Shown in pieces: positions 24,264-30,955 of a stretch of DNA of 64,000 nt (its first letter is position 1; each line of letters opens with the position of its first letter). Position numbers and translations under genes: made by a program. The notes under the pieces were generated by a model. That model saw nothing but the letters and a program-made list of their open reading frames with translations. It did not search any database and was not told the origin of the DNA. This DNA comes from JBEEOW01 sp041191405 (lineage in GTDB: Bacteria > Bacteroidota > Bacteroidia > Cytophagales > UBA9547). The stretch spans positions 21,808-85,807 of the forward strand of contig JBEEOW010000017.1 of the NCBI GenBank assembly GCA_041191405.1, in the 5' to 3' direction.

Positions 24264-25334
24264 TTACAATTTTATCTCAAACTGTTTACCCAAAATTTCT
24301 AAATCATCTATTACTGGTTTAAGTAATGGAATTCCTTTGGTAATTCTTTCGGCTTCAAATTCACGTTCTGGGTCGCCAGGTATAATTACTTTTTGGTTAA
24401 TGTCAACTGGGTTTGCATTTCTAAAGGTACGAATCCAATTGTCCATGTGATTTTTAAAATCATCAGCTGGTCTGAATGCATCTACTCGCATTGCTCCAAA
24501 GAAATGCCCTATTCCATTTCCTACTGGGTTTGCTGGTGGTGCTAAAAAACTAACAAATGGAGGCACCCACGGGCCGTAATTCGCCCCTGAAAGTACTGCA
24601 GAAAATATATCAACAATTGCCCCTAAACAATACCCTTTATGACTACTATGTTCACGGTCTCCTCCAAGTGGTAACAATGCACCTCCTGATTTTAAAGCAT
24701 TTGCGTTTTGGGTATTATTACCTTCTGCATCTTGAATCCAACCAATGGGAGCATCTAAATTTTTTCTTTGTAAAATTTCTAGTTTGCCATTTGCTGCTGT
24801 AGTAGTTGCAAAGTCTGCAACAAATGCTGGTTCTTCATTGGCAGGTATTGCTACTGCAATTGGATTGGTTCCCAACAATCTGTCTTTTGAGAAAGTAGGA
24901 GCAACCAATGGAGATGCATTGGTCATTGCAATACCTATCATATCTTTATCAAGGGCTTTCATTGCATGATGCCCTGCAATTCCAAAGTGATTTGAATGTT
25001 GCACTGAAACCCAACCTGTACCTACATTGGTTGATTTATTAATCGCAATTTGCATCGCTACTGGCGCAACAACTAAACCTAAACCTCCATCACCATCAAC
25101 TGTTGCAGTAGAAGGTGTTTCGTGGATAATTTTAACGTTAGGTTTTGGGTTTATTCTTCCTGCTTGCCATAAACGAACATAGCCTGAAAGTCTGGCAATA
25201 CCGTGCGAATCTACACCTCTTAAATCAGCCGACAATAAAACAGTACTTGCTGTAACTGCATCTGCTTCACTACAACCTATTTGTGTAAATACAGATAAAC
25301 AAAAATTATATAGTTGTTTGTATTCGAATGTCAT
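24264..25334 (-). CDS. Malate/L-lactate/ureidoglycolate dehydrogenase family oxidoreductase
   Basis: 356 residues of the Ldh_2 (YlbC/ComC-type) NAD(P)-dependent family, which does not share the classical Rossmann fold. Typical blocks are LRGVDSHGIARL (about residues 34-45), WVSVQHSNHFGIAGHHAM with the catalytic His (about 117), GTNPIAVAIPA, and FVADFATTTAANGKLEI for cofactor binding. GDREHSSHKGYCLGAIVDI lies near 230. The substrate among malate, lactate, sulpholactate or ureidoglycolate cannot be decided by sequence alone. It is 82 bases downstream of rlmB on the same strand; an imperfect long hairpin made of word repeats ends ten bases before its start codon. Confidence 0.88.
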   Translation of the reverse strand: MTFEYKQLYNFCLSVFTQIGCSEADAVTASTVLLSADLRGVDSHGIARLSGYVRLWQAGRINPKPNVKIIHETPSTATVDGDGGLGLVVAPVAMQIAINKSTNVGTGWVSVQHSNHFGIAGHHAMKALDKDMIGIAMTNASPLVAPTFSKDRLLGTNPIAVAIPANEEPAFVADFATTTAANGKLEILQRKNLDAPIGWIQDAEGNNTQNANALKSGGALLPLGGDREHSSHKGYCLGAIVDIFSAVLSGANYGPWVPPFVSFLAPPANPVGNGIGHFFGAMRVDAFRPADDFKNHMDNWIRTFRNANPVDINQKVIIPGDPEREFEAERITKGIPLLKPVIDDLEILGKQFEIKL

Positions 25335-25343
25335 TTTTTTTTC

Positions 25344-25418
25344 AGTTTAGGGTTGAGAGTTGAGAGTTTAGGGTTTGAAAAAAGAAAACTCTAAACCCTG
25401 AACTCTTGACTCTAAACT
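25344..25418. repeat. 32-bp imperfect inverted repeat between rlmB and the Ldh gene
   Basis: Left arm 25344-25375 and right arm 25387-25418 are near-complementary with six mismatches. Both are built of GTTTAGGGTT/GAGAGTT words and belong to the same family as 10643-10686. The rlmB stop codon (25417-25419) lies in the right arm, and the Ldh start is ten bases from the left arm. No U-tract follows in the leftward direction, so it is not an ordinary terminator. Confidence 0.75.
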
Positions 25419-26418
25419 AAATTGCTCTCTGTCTCAATGCTTCATAAACAATTACCGCTGCAGAAACCGACACGTTTAACGAGCCAACTTTTCCGTGCAT
25501 TGGTATTTTAACCATTTCGTCAGCTACACGAATAACTTCGTCAGAAATACCTGTTTCTTCTGAACCCATTACAATTGCAATTGGTTGAGAATAATCAAAT
25601 TCGTACATCGTTTTCTTTGCTTTTTCGCTACAAGCAACCACTGCAATTCCTCTATCTTGTAGGTATTGAATGGTTTTTTGTAGATTATCTTCTCTGCACA
25701 CTGGAATAAAATGCAAAGCCCCTGCTGATGTTTTTACAGCATCCGCATTGATTTGAGCATTTCCTCTTGCAGGAACTATAATGCCATCTAAACCAGCTAC
25801 TTCTGCTGTACGAGCTATTGCTCCAAAATTACGAACATCAGTAATATGGTCAGTAATTAATAAAAATGGAAGCTTTCCTTTTTCGTAGCAAGTATCAATA
25901 ATATGATCTAATGTAGAATAAGTAATTGCAGAAATAAATGCTACCACACCTTGATGTGTAGCTCTCGTTAATGCATTTAATTTTTCAATTGGCACTTGCT
26001 GAACAGGAATTTTAAAAGTCCTTGCAAGTGTCATAATTTCGGTGTGTTGAGTACCGCTTGCACCTTTTTGAAGTAATATTTTTTCAATTTCTTTACCTGC
26101 GTCAATTGCTTCAATAATCGGACGGGTACCAAAAATCATTTCTTCTTTGCTTGGAGCTGGTTTGGTGAAATGTTTACGAGGAGCTGAAAAACTACCTTCT
26201 CTACTTTCTCTGTTTGCAGCTTCTGAGCGACCCCCATCGCTTATTCTACTGCTTCCACTTGTTGGTCTTGAAAAACGAGTAGATTCGCCTTTGTTTTCAA
26301 AACTACGTCCGCCTTCTGGTCTCGAATAGCCACCTCTTTTTTCGCCACTTCTACCTTCGTTTCTATTGTCACCACCTTTGTAGTCTTTACGATCTACCTT
26401 ATTAAACCTTTTCTCCAT
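25417..26418 (-). CDS. rlmB: 23S rRNA (guanosine-2'-O)-methyltransferase RlmB
   Basis: 333 residues. The C-terminal 240 residues are a SpoU-type SPOUT methyltransferase: substrate-binding domain from about 92 (MIFGTRPIIEAIDAGKEIEKI), then motif 1 TDVRNFGAIARTAEV, motif 2 IAIVMGSEETGI and motif 3 IPMHGKVGSLNVSVSAAV. RlmB methylates G2251 in the ribosomal peptidyl-transferase centre. The first 90 residues are a disordered Arg/Gly/Ser-rich extension (RSGEKRGGYSRPEGGRS and similar), not part of E. coli RlmB. The gene start overlaps the end of the GWxTD gene by 25 bases, implying coupled translation. Confidence 0.92.
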   Translation of the reverse strand: MEKRFNKVDRKDYKGGDNRNEGRSGEKRGGYSRPEGGRSFENKGESTRFSRPTSGSSRISDGGRSEAANRESREGSFSAPRKHFTKPAPSKEEMIFGTRPIIEAIDAGKEIEKILLQKGASGTQHTEIMTLARTFKIPVQQVPIEKLNALTRATHQGVVAFISAITYSTLDHIIDTCYEKGKLPFLLITDHITDVRNFGAIARTAEVAGLDGIIVPARGNAQINADAVKTSAGALHFIPVCREDNLQKTIQYLQDRGIAVVACSEKAKKTMYEFDYSQPIAIVMGSEETGISDEVIRVADEMVKIPMHGKVGSLNVSVSAAVIVYEALRQRAI

Positions 26419-27599
26419 TTGTCAATTAATCCGTACCAAATTTCTTTATAATCACCTAGACGTTCCAAGTGTAAATTCCTTCCTTTTGTATAATTATCAG
26501 CTTTTGTAAAATAAAAGTTCAATTCATTGTACAAAGCATTTTTTTCATAACTCCAATCTTCGGCATTATTTTCTTGGTAAACCCTATCTGGCATACCAAA
26601 AATAATAAAAATCATGCCTTTGTCGGTTTGCCAACCTTCGGCAGAGGAGCTAAATAATTCATTTGCCAAAGTTACTCTTTGAAAATAACTTTTCATAAAT
26701 CTTCTTGATTGTTCTCTTGTTCCGTGAACAGTTAACAAGTAATCATCAAGTGAAAGTTTAAAATCTTTATTCTTTTTTAGATAAGTATCAACTTCTTCAT
26801 CTGTACTAATATAATGAAGTGGTTTTAATAAATCCTTTGCTTTGGTGTATTGAGGAAATGTTTTTATATCAGTACTATAGATATATGTTTGGTGTTCGGC
26901 AGCCGAAATAATGTACGAACCAGCTTGGTTTGGTGCAAAATAGTGTCCGTTTTTAACCCAAAAACTTCTTATTTGTCTAATTGGCTTTTTCACATCGCCA
27001 GTAAACATGGGCGGCAAAGGAAATGAATCAGGCATAAAATGGCGAACCAAAACACTATCCAACGACGATTGTACTAAAAAACTATCTTTCACGGAGCAAT
27101 AATTAGCCATGTAAGGCAACTTCCCAGATTTACCTTTTAAAAGAGTATAGTTTTTTTGAGTGCTAGTCGGAATATTTAAATATTTTGCTGTAAATAATCT
27201 GTTGCCTCGAACTGTTTGTTTAAAACGAAGCGACATAAATGCCGTTTCTTTCTCAATTTTGGGCAAAGTTATTTTTACAACTGCATATTTATTATTGTAA
27301 AATAAATTGTCGGTACTTAAAACAACTGAATCTCGAACCAATGGAGGATTATCTTCTGGTTTTTCTTGTACATTCCATGATAAAGTCATTTCACCACTTT
27401 GTTCTAAAAAATCAAACAACATATCGTTACCTGCATAAGTGATATGCACATATAAATCAAAACCTCCATCTGCCCGAGGAACAAAGGTAGTTTTTGCTTG
27501 TTCAGCCAAGGGCATACGCCAAATTAACTTACTTTGCGAGTAAGCATTTTGTACCAAAATCAGGGCTAAAAACAACGTATAGAAATAAACTTTCAACAA
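26394..27599 (-). CDS. GWxTD domain-containing secreted protein
   Basis: 401 residues. The C-terminal domain contains the diagnostic GWQTDKGMIFIIFGMPDRVY (about residues 317-336) followed by NAEDWSYEKNALYNELNFYF. GWxTD domains occur in Bacteroidota and Acidobacteriota secreted proteins of unknown function. A signal peptide KVYFYTLFLALILVQNAYSQ opens the frame. No ATG precedes it: the start is one of two adjacent TTG codons (27597-27599 or 27594-27596), with an in-frame stop five bases further out. A beta-rich N-terminal half (about 25-250) comes before the GWxTD domain. The stop overlaps rlmB by 25 bases. Confidence 0.83.
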   Translation of the reverse strand: MLKVYFYTLFLALILVQNAYSQSKLIWRMPLAEQAKTTFVPRADGGFDLYVHITYAGNDMLFDFLEQSGEMTLSWNVQEKPEDNPPLVRDSVVLSTDNLFYNNKYAVVKITLPKIEKETAFMSLRFKQTVRGNRLFTAKYLNIPTSTQKNYTLLKGKSGKLPYMANYCSVKDSFLVQSSLDSVLVRHFMPDSFPLPPMFTGDVKKPIRQIRSFWVKNGHYFAPNQAGSYIISAAEHQTYIYSTDIKTFPQYTKAKDLLKPLHYISTDEEVDTYLKKNKDFKLSLDDYLLTVHGTREQSRRFMKSYFQRVTLANELFSSSAEGWQTDKGMIFIIFGMPDRVYQENNAEDWSYEKNALYNELNFYFTKADNYTKGRNLHLERLGDYKEIWYGLIDKWRKGLIR

Positions 27600-27701
27600 A
27601 CCTTATCAATATTTTACCATAAAGTTGCAATATTTTTTTAATAAAGCTTAATTTGTGAAAGTATTTGCTTCAAAATTTAGTTTTTATTTAGATAAAAGGA
27701 T

Positions 27702-28478
27702 ATGTCAACACATTATACAACCGAGATTGCTTCTGCTGAAATTCCATCAGACAATCCTGTACATCAAAGACTTAGATATGCTTACGTGGCAGCAACTCAG
27801 TTTGTACAAGGCGATTTATTAGAGATAGGTTGCGGAGATGGTCGTGGTGTTGAATTACTACATCCTTTGGTAAAATCGTACACTGCCATTGATAAAAATG
27901 ATTTATTGATAGCTCAGTTAGGGAAAAAATATCCAGACATAAAATTTATCTCCACTTTTGTTCCTCCACTTGCTGATTTACCAGATAATAGTTTTGATAC
28001 TGTGGTAACTTTTCAAGTTATTGAGCACATTGGGCCAGATAAAGAATTTGTAAAAGAAATTCACAGAGTATTACGCCCAGGAGGAAAAGCATTGATAAGT
28101 ACAGTGAACCGTAAATTTTCACTAGCTCGTAACCCTTGGCATGTACGTGAATATTATGCTGATACATTAAAACAATTATTAGCAAAGCATTTTACCAAAA
28201 TCACCACCAAAGGTGTTCATGGAAATGCAGATGTAATGGCATATTATGAACAAAACAAAAAAGAAGTTCAAAAAATAACTCGTTTTGATATTTTCAATAT
28301 GCAATGGTGGTTACCAGCGGCTATTTTGAGAGTTCCTTATGATTATTTGAATCGTAGAAACAGAAAAAATTTAATGGTTGATAATGATAGTTTAGTTGCA
28401 AAAATCACAACTGACGACTTCTTCTTAACAGACACACCTGCAGATTCTCTTGATTTATATTTTATAGTTGAGAAATAA
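27702..28478 (+). CDS. Class I SAM-dependent methyltransferase
   Basis: 258 residues. The SAM-binding motif I is LLEIGCGDGRGVELL (about residues 44-58), with motif post-I YTAIDKND, motif II NSFDTVVTFQVIEHI and motif III LRPGGKALISTVN. This is the Methyltransf_11/UbiG-like fold. The C-terminal third (from about 180) is specific and gives no clear substrate. It is divergent from the GWxTD/rlmB pair with a 102-base gap and closes with a terminator. Small-molecule or lipid-quinone methylation is possible but not supported by neighbours. Confidence 0.85.
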   Translation: MSTHYTTEIASAEIPSDNPVHQRLRYAYVAATQFVQGDLLEIGCGDGRGVELLHPLVKSYTAIDKNDLLIAQLGKKYPDIKFISTFVPPLADLPDNSFDTVVTFQVIEHIGPDKEFVKEIHRVLRPGGKALISTVNRKFSLARNPWHVREYYADTLKQLLAKHFTKITTKGVHGNADVMAYYEQNKKEVQKITRFDIFNMQWWLPAAILRVPYDYLNRRNRKNLMVDNDSLVAKITTDDFFLTDTPADSLDLYFIVEK

Positions 28479-28488
28479 AAATTAGAGA

Positions 28489-28519
28489 GCCATTCAAGTA
28501 AAATTGGATGGCTTTTTTT
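28489..28519 (+). terminator. Intrinsic terminator after the methyltransferase gene
   Basis: Stem GCCATTCAA (28489-28497) with TTGGATGGC (28504-28512, one G-T pair), six-base loop, T7. Confidence 0.85.
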
Positions 28520-28527
28520 GTGAATTT

Positions 28528-28845
28528 ATGATGAAAAATAAAATCTTAAAATTTCAATACGTAGCAATTTTAATTGTTTCAATATTTTTATTTTTCAAAC
28601 ATCAAGAGTTTGTTAAATTATTAATCTTAACTGAAGATTCTTCATGTTTCAAACTTAAATATCTAGAAACTAAAACCATATTAGATTTTGCAATTTATAC
28701 ATCAGTATTTGCTTTTTTATTAAAAATATACCTTGACATTAAAGGAAAAAGTTACATTTCATTATTGCCATTTATTTTAATTGTAACAATACCATTATTC
28801 CTTTTTATTTATGAAAAATACAATGAAATTTATTTCAAATGTTAG
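28528..28845 (+). CDS. Hypothetical small membrane protein
   Basis: 105 residues from the first of two adjacent ATGs at 28528. An ATG at 28507 in the same frame would lie inside the preceding terminator hairpin and is rejected. Three hydrophobic segments (about residues 11-25, 51-66 and 77-93) predict a small integral membrane protein. Between the first two lies EDSSCFKLKYLETKT, probably a loop. No family recognised. It is convergent with the toxin gene downstream (12-base gap). Composition is very AT-rich and Phe/Ile/Lys-dominated, and the gene could be an accessory cargo gene. Confidence 0.5.
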   Translation: MMKNKILKFQYVAILIVSIFLFFKHQEFVKLLILTEDSSCFKLKYLETKTILDFAIYTSVFAFLLKIYLDIKGKSYISLLPFILIVTIPLFLFIYEKYNEIYFKC

Positions 28846-28856
28846 GTTTCGTTTAA

Positions 28857-29120
28857 TTAATAATGACCTTTCGCTGAATGAATTATTGCAAAATTTTCTT
28901 CTATAGAATACACAATTCTGTCTTCATTATTGATTCTTCTAGACCATTTGCCTGCAAGTTGATGTTTTAAGGGTTCTGGTTTTCCTGTACCTTCGTATGG
29001 ATGATCACAAATTTCAGTAAGTAGTACTGCAATTTTTCTCAACAAAGATTTATTTCCACTTTTTTTGTGCTCATCTATATCATTTTGAGCATCTTTAGAA
29101 ATTTTTAACTCAAAAGCCAT
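28857..29120 (-). CDS. YoeB/Txe-type toxin (RelE superfamily)
   Basis: 87 residues. The C-terminal core closely follows the YoeB pattern: TGKPEPLKHQLAGKWSRRI, then EDRIVYSIEE and the terminal SAKGHY. The YoeB catalytic residues all have counterparts: the Glu of GKPEPLKH, the Arg of WSRR and the penultimate His. YoeB toxins bind the 70S ribosome and cut mRNA in the A site. The start codon overlaps the antitoxin stop by one base, the standard antitoxin-first coupling. Activity is inferred from the intact catalytic set. Confidence 0.9.
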   Translation of the reverse strand: MAFELKISKDAQNDIDEHKKSGNKSLLRKIAVLLTEICDHPYEGTGKPEPLKHQLAGKWSRRINNEDRIVYSIEENFAIIHSAKGHY

Positions 29121-29332
29121 TACAAACCAAGCAAATTGTTTATATCATCTTTTTTTACAGTAATATAATTTCTGTCCTTAATTTGTTCTTCACTTTTTTT
29201 GATTTTTGAAACAAATTTAGGGTCATATTTTTTCTCATTGCTTACTGTAAATTTTATTTTAAGTGCTTTAAGTAAAGCTTTTACAGTATCAAGTTGACTA
29301 TCGTCATTTAGGTTTAAGGTTACAGAGTTCAT
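29120..29332 (-). CDS. Antitoxin partner of the YoeB-type toxin
   Basis: 70 residues immediately upstream of, and overlapping by one base with, the toxin. The sequence begins with a short strand (NSVTLNLNDDSQLDTVKALLKALKIKF), continues into a lysine-rich linker (KYDPKFVSKIKKSEEQIKDR) and ends in a short tail that could thread over the toxin. It does not look like the YefM/Phd fold that usually partners YoeB. It resembles small Bacteroidota proteins annotated DUF2683-like. The antitoxin role is inferred from position, size and overlap. A TATTTTTG promoter lies 55 bases upstream. Confidence 0.75.
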   Translation of the reverse strand: MNSVTLNLNDDSQLDTVKALLKALKIKFTVSNEKKYDPKFVSKIKKSEEQIKDRNYITVKKDDINNLLGL

Positions 29333-29386
29333 TTTAGAATATTTTTATTATTTATGTCTATAAAACTTAGATATTTATTTTAAGTT

Positions 29387-29394
29387 CAAAAATA
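29387..29394 (-). promoter_or_regulatory. -7 element (TATTTTTG) for the toxin-antitoxin pair
   Basis: Leftward TAnnTTTG match 55 bases before the antitoxin ATG. Confidence 0.45.
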
Positions 29395-29544
29395 GATAAA
29401 AATAATTAATAATTTGAAATGAATTTTATTTGATTAACACCTTAAAATTGACTCAACAAAATTTTTATTTAAATTTTCAATTCATATTTCAAAAATCCTA
29501 CAACAAAAAATACAATTCATCGCTTAATATCTCTAATTAATTAC

Positions 29545-29552
29545 TATATTTG
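29545..29552 (+). promoter_or_regulatory. -7 element (TATATTTG) for dnaN
   Basis: Exact TAnnTTTG, 31 bases upstream of the dnaN ATG. Confidence 0.6.
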
Positions 29553-29583
29553 TAGCTTAAGTATTATTATATAAATAACGAAG

Positions 29584-30711
29584 ATGAAATTCGTAGTTTC
29601 TTCCCAAACATTACTTAACCAGTTAAATGCATTATATGGTGTAGTTACCACTAATCCTGTTGTGCCTATTTTAGAGAATTTTCTTTTTGAATTAGGTGAT
29701 AATAGCTTGGTAATTACAGCTTCTGACTTGCAGACTTCCATTGTTGCGGAGATGACTGTTGAGTCAAAATCAAGTGTAAGTATTTGTGTGCCAGCAAAAT
29801 TATTGATTGACACACTTAAAAACTTACCAGAACAACCTGTTACTTTCACTATCGACGAAAATACTTACAGTATTGAGTTGAGTTCAGATAATGGTAGATA
29901 CAAGCTTGCTGGCGAAAACGCTACAGACTTCCCTCGTATTCCTGCTGTAAAAAATGGTTTCTCTGTTAATGTATCTTCTGATGTATTAGCTCAAGCTATT
30001 TCGTGCACTATGTTTGCGACAAGTACTGATGATATGCGTCCTGCTATGACTGGTGTTTACTTTAGTTTAGGTGAAAGTTATTCTACTTTTGCTGCAACTG
30101 ATGGACATCGTTTGGTTCGTTATCGTAGAGTTGATGTTACTTCTGACAGTGGTATGTCGATTATTATTCCTCGTAAAGCATTGAGCTTATTGGAAAAATC
30201 GTTACCAAAAGAAAATGCTAATATCGAAGTTGAGTTCAATCCTTCAAATGCATATTTCAGTTTCAACAATATCAAAATGATTTGTAGATTGATAGATGAG
30301 CGTTTCCCTGATTTTGAAAACGCAATTCCTCTTGATAATCCAAATGTATTGACAATTGACAAAGCTGAGTTAATTAGTTCTTTAAAACGTATTCAAATTT
30401 ACGCTAACAAAACTACGCATCAAGTTAGATTAAAAATCTCTGGTTCTGAATTGCAAATTTCAGCAGAGGATTTAGATTTCTCTAATGAGGCAAATGAGCG
30501 TTTAGCTTGTGAATATTCTGGTGAGGATATGGAGATTGGTTTTAACTCAAAATTATTAATTGAGGTATTAAACAATATCACTCCAAGAATGATTAAATTA
30601 AATATGTCAACACCAAGTAGAGCTGGTATTATTACTCCTCTTGAAAATGGTGAAAATGAGGATTTATTAATGTTGGTAATGCCAGTGTTATTAAACTCTG
30701 TTTCGGCATAA
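29584..30711 (+). CDS. dnaN: DNA polymerase III sliding clamp, beta subunit
   Basis: 375 residues of three repeated clamp domains, standard for the family. It encircles DNA and tethers polymerase III. Typical blocks are the N-terminal MKFVVSSQTLLNQLNALYGVV, ASDLQTSIVAEM, PEQPVTFTIDEN, the domain II ATDGHRLVRYR (about residues 177-187), and the C-terminal MPVLLNSVSA, which forms part of the partner-peptide pocket. dnaA is not adjacent, as is common in Bacteroidota. It carries its own -7 element and is closed by a strong terminator at 30781, after degenerate repeats that start a few bases past the stop. Confidence 0.97.
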   Translation: MKFVVSSQTLLNQLNALYGVVTTNPVVPILENFLFELGDNSLVITASDLQTSIVAEMTVESKSSVSICVPAKLLIDTLKNLPEQPVTFTIDENTYSIELSSDNGRYKLAGENATDFPRIPAVKNGFSVNVSSDVLAQAISCTMFATSTDDMRPAMTGVYFSLGESYSTFAATDGHRLVRYRRVDVTSDSGMSIIIPRKALSLLEKSLPKENANIEVEFNPSNAYFSFNNIKMICRLIDERFPDFENAIPLDNPNVLTIDKAELISSLKRIQIYANKTTHQVRLKISGSELQISAEDLDFSNEANERLACEYSGEDMEIGFNSKLLIEVLNNITPRMIKLNMSTPSRAGIITPLENGENEDLLMLVMPVLLNSVSA

Positions 30712-30718
30712 TTAAATA

Positions 30719-30755
30719 GACTGAAGACTAAAGACATAAGAATTAAGAATTATTT
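30719..30755. repeat. Short degenerate repeat after dnaN
   Basis: Near-copies of AGACTGAAGACTAAAGACATAAGAATTAAGAATTA begin eight bases after the dnaN stop; the word style resembles the other gene-end repeats in this window. Confidence 0.4.
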
Positions 30756-30780
30756 CTTTTAAAATAATTAATATAAAAAC

Positions 30781-30818
30781 AAAAATGCCTAGCAATGTAA
30801 AATTTGCTAGGCATTTTT
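30781..30818 (+). terminator. Intrinsic terminator after dnaN
   Basis: 15-bp perfect stem, AAAAATGCCTAGCAA (30781-30795) with TTGCTAGGCATTTTT (30804-30818); works in both directions. Confidence 0.92.
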
Positions 30819-30840
30819 GGTTTATAACTTTTTTAATTTT

Positions 30841-30885
30841 CATGGGTTAAAACCCATGGCTATGATATCTTCGTCCCTATGGGAC
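30841..30885. repeat. REP-like double palindrome
   Basis: Two palindromes 14 bases apart: CATGGGTT-AA-AACCCATG (30841-30858) and GTCCC-TAT-GGGAC (30873-30885). The G+C content is high against an AT-rich background, as expected for a mobile REP-type element placed between convergent genes. Confidence 0.6.
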
Positions 30886-30897
30886 TAATCGTTTATT

Positions 30898-30955
30898 AAC
30901 TGATTACCGAAAACTGACAACTGAAAACCCTTAACTCTCAATCCTTAACTCTTTA
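30898..30955. repeat. Degenerate word repeat that includes the RND pump stop codon
   Basis: Contains the words ACCGAAAACTGACAACTGAAAAC and then CTTAACTCTCAATCCTTAACTC. The stop codon of the RND gene (30931-30933) and codons for its last residues (KELRIES) lie inside this repeat. Confidence 0.65.

Noticed and set aside
28507..28527. Upstream ATG of the small membrane protein
   Set aside because: It lies inside the terminator hairpin of the preceding gene; the ATG at 28528 directly precedes the first hydrophobic segment.
29333..29583. Replication origin next to dnaN
   Set aside because: No dnaA gene and no cluster of DnaA boxes (TTATNCACA) visible in the 250-base gap; the region is explained by two promoters.
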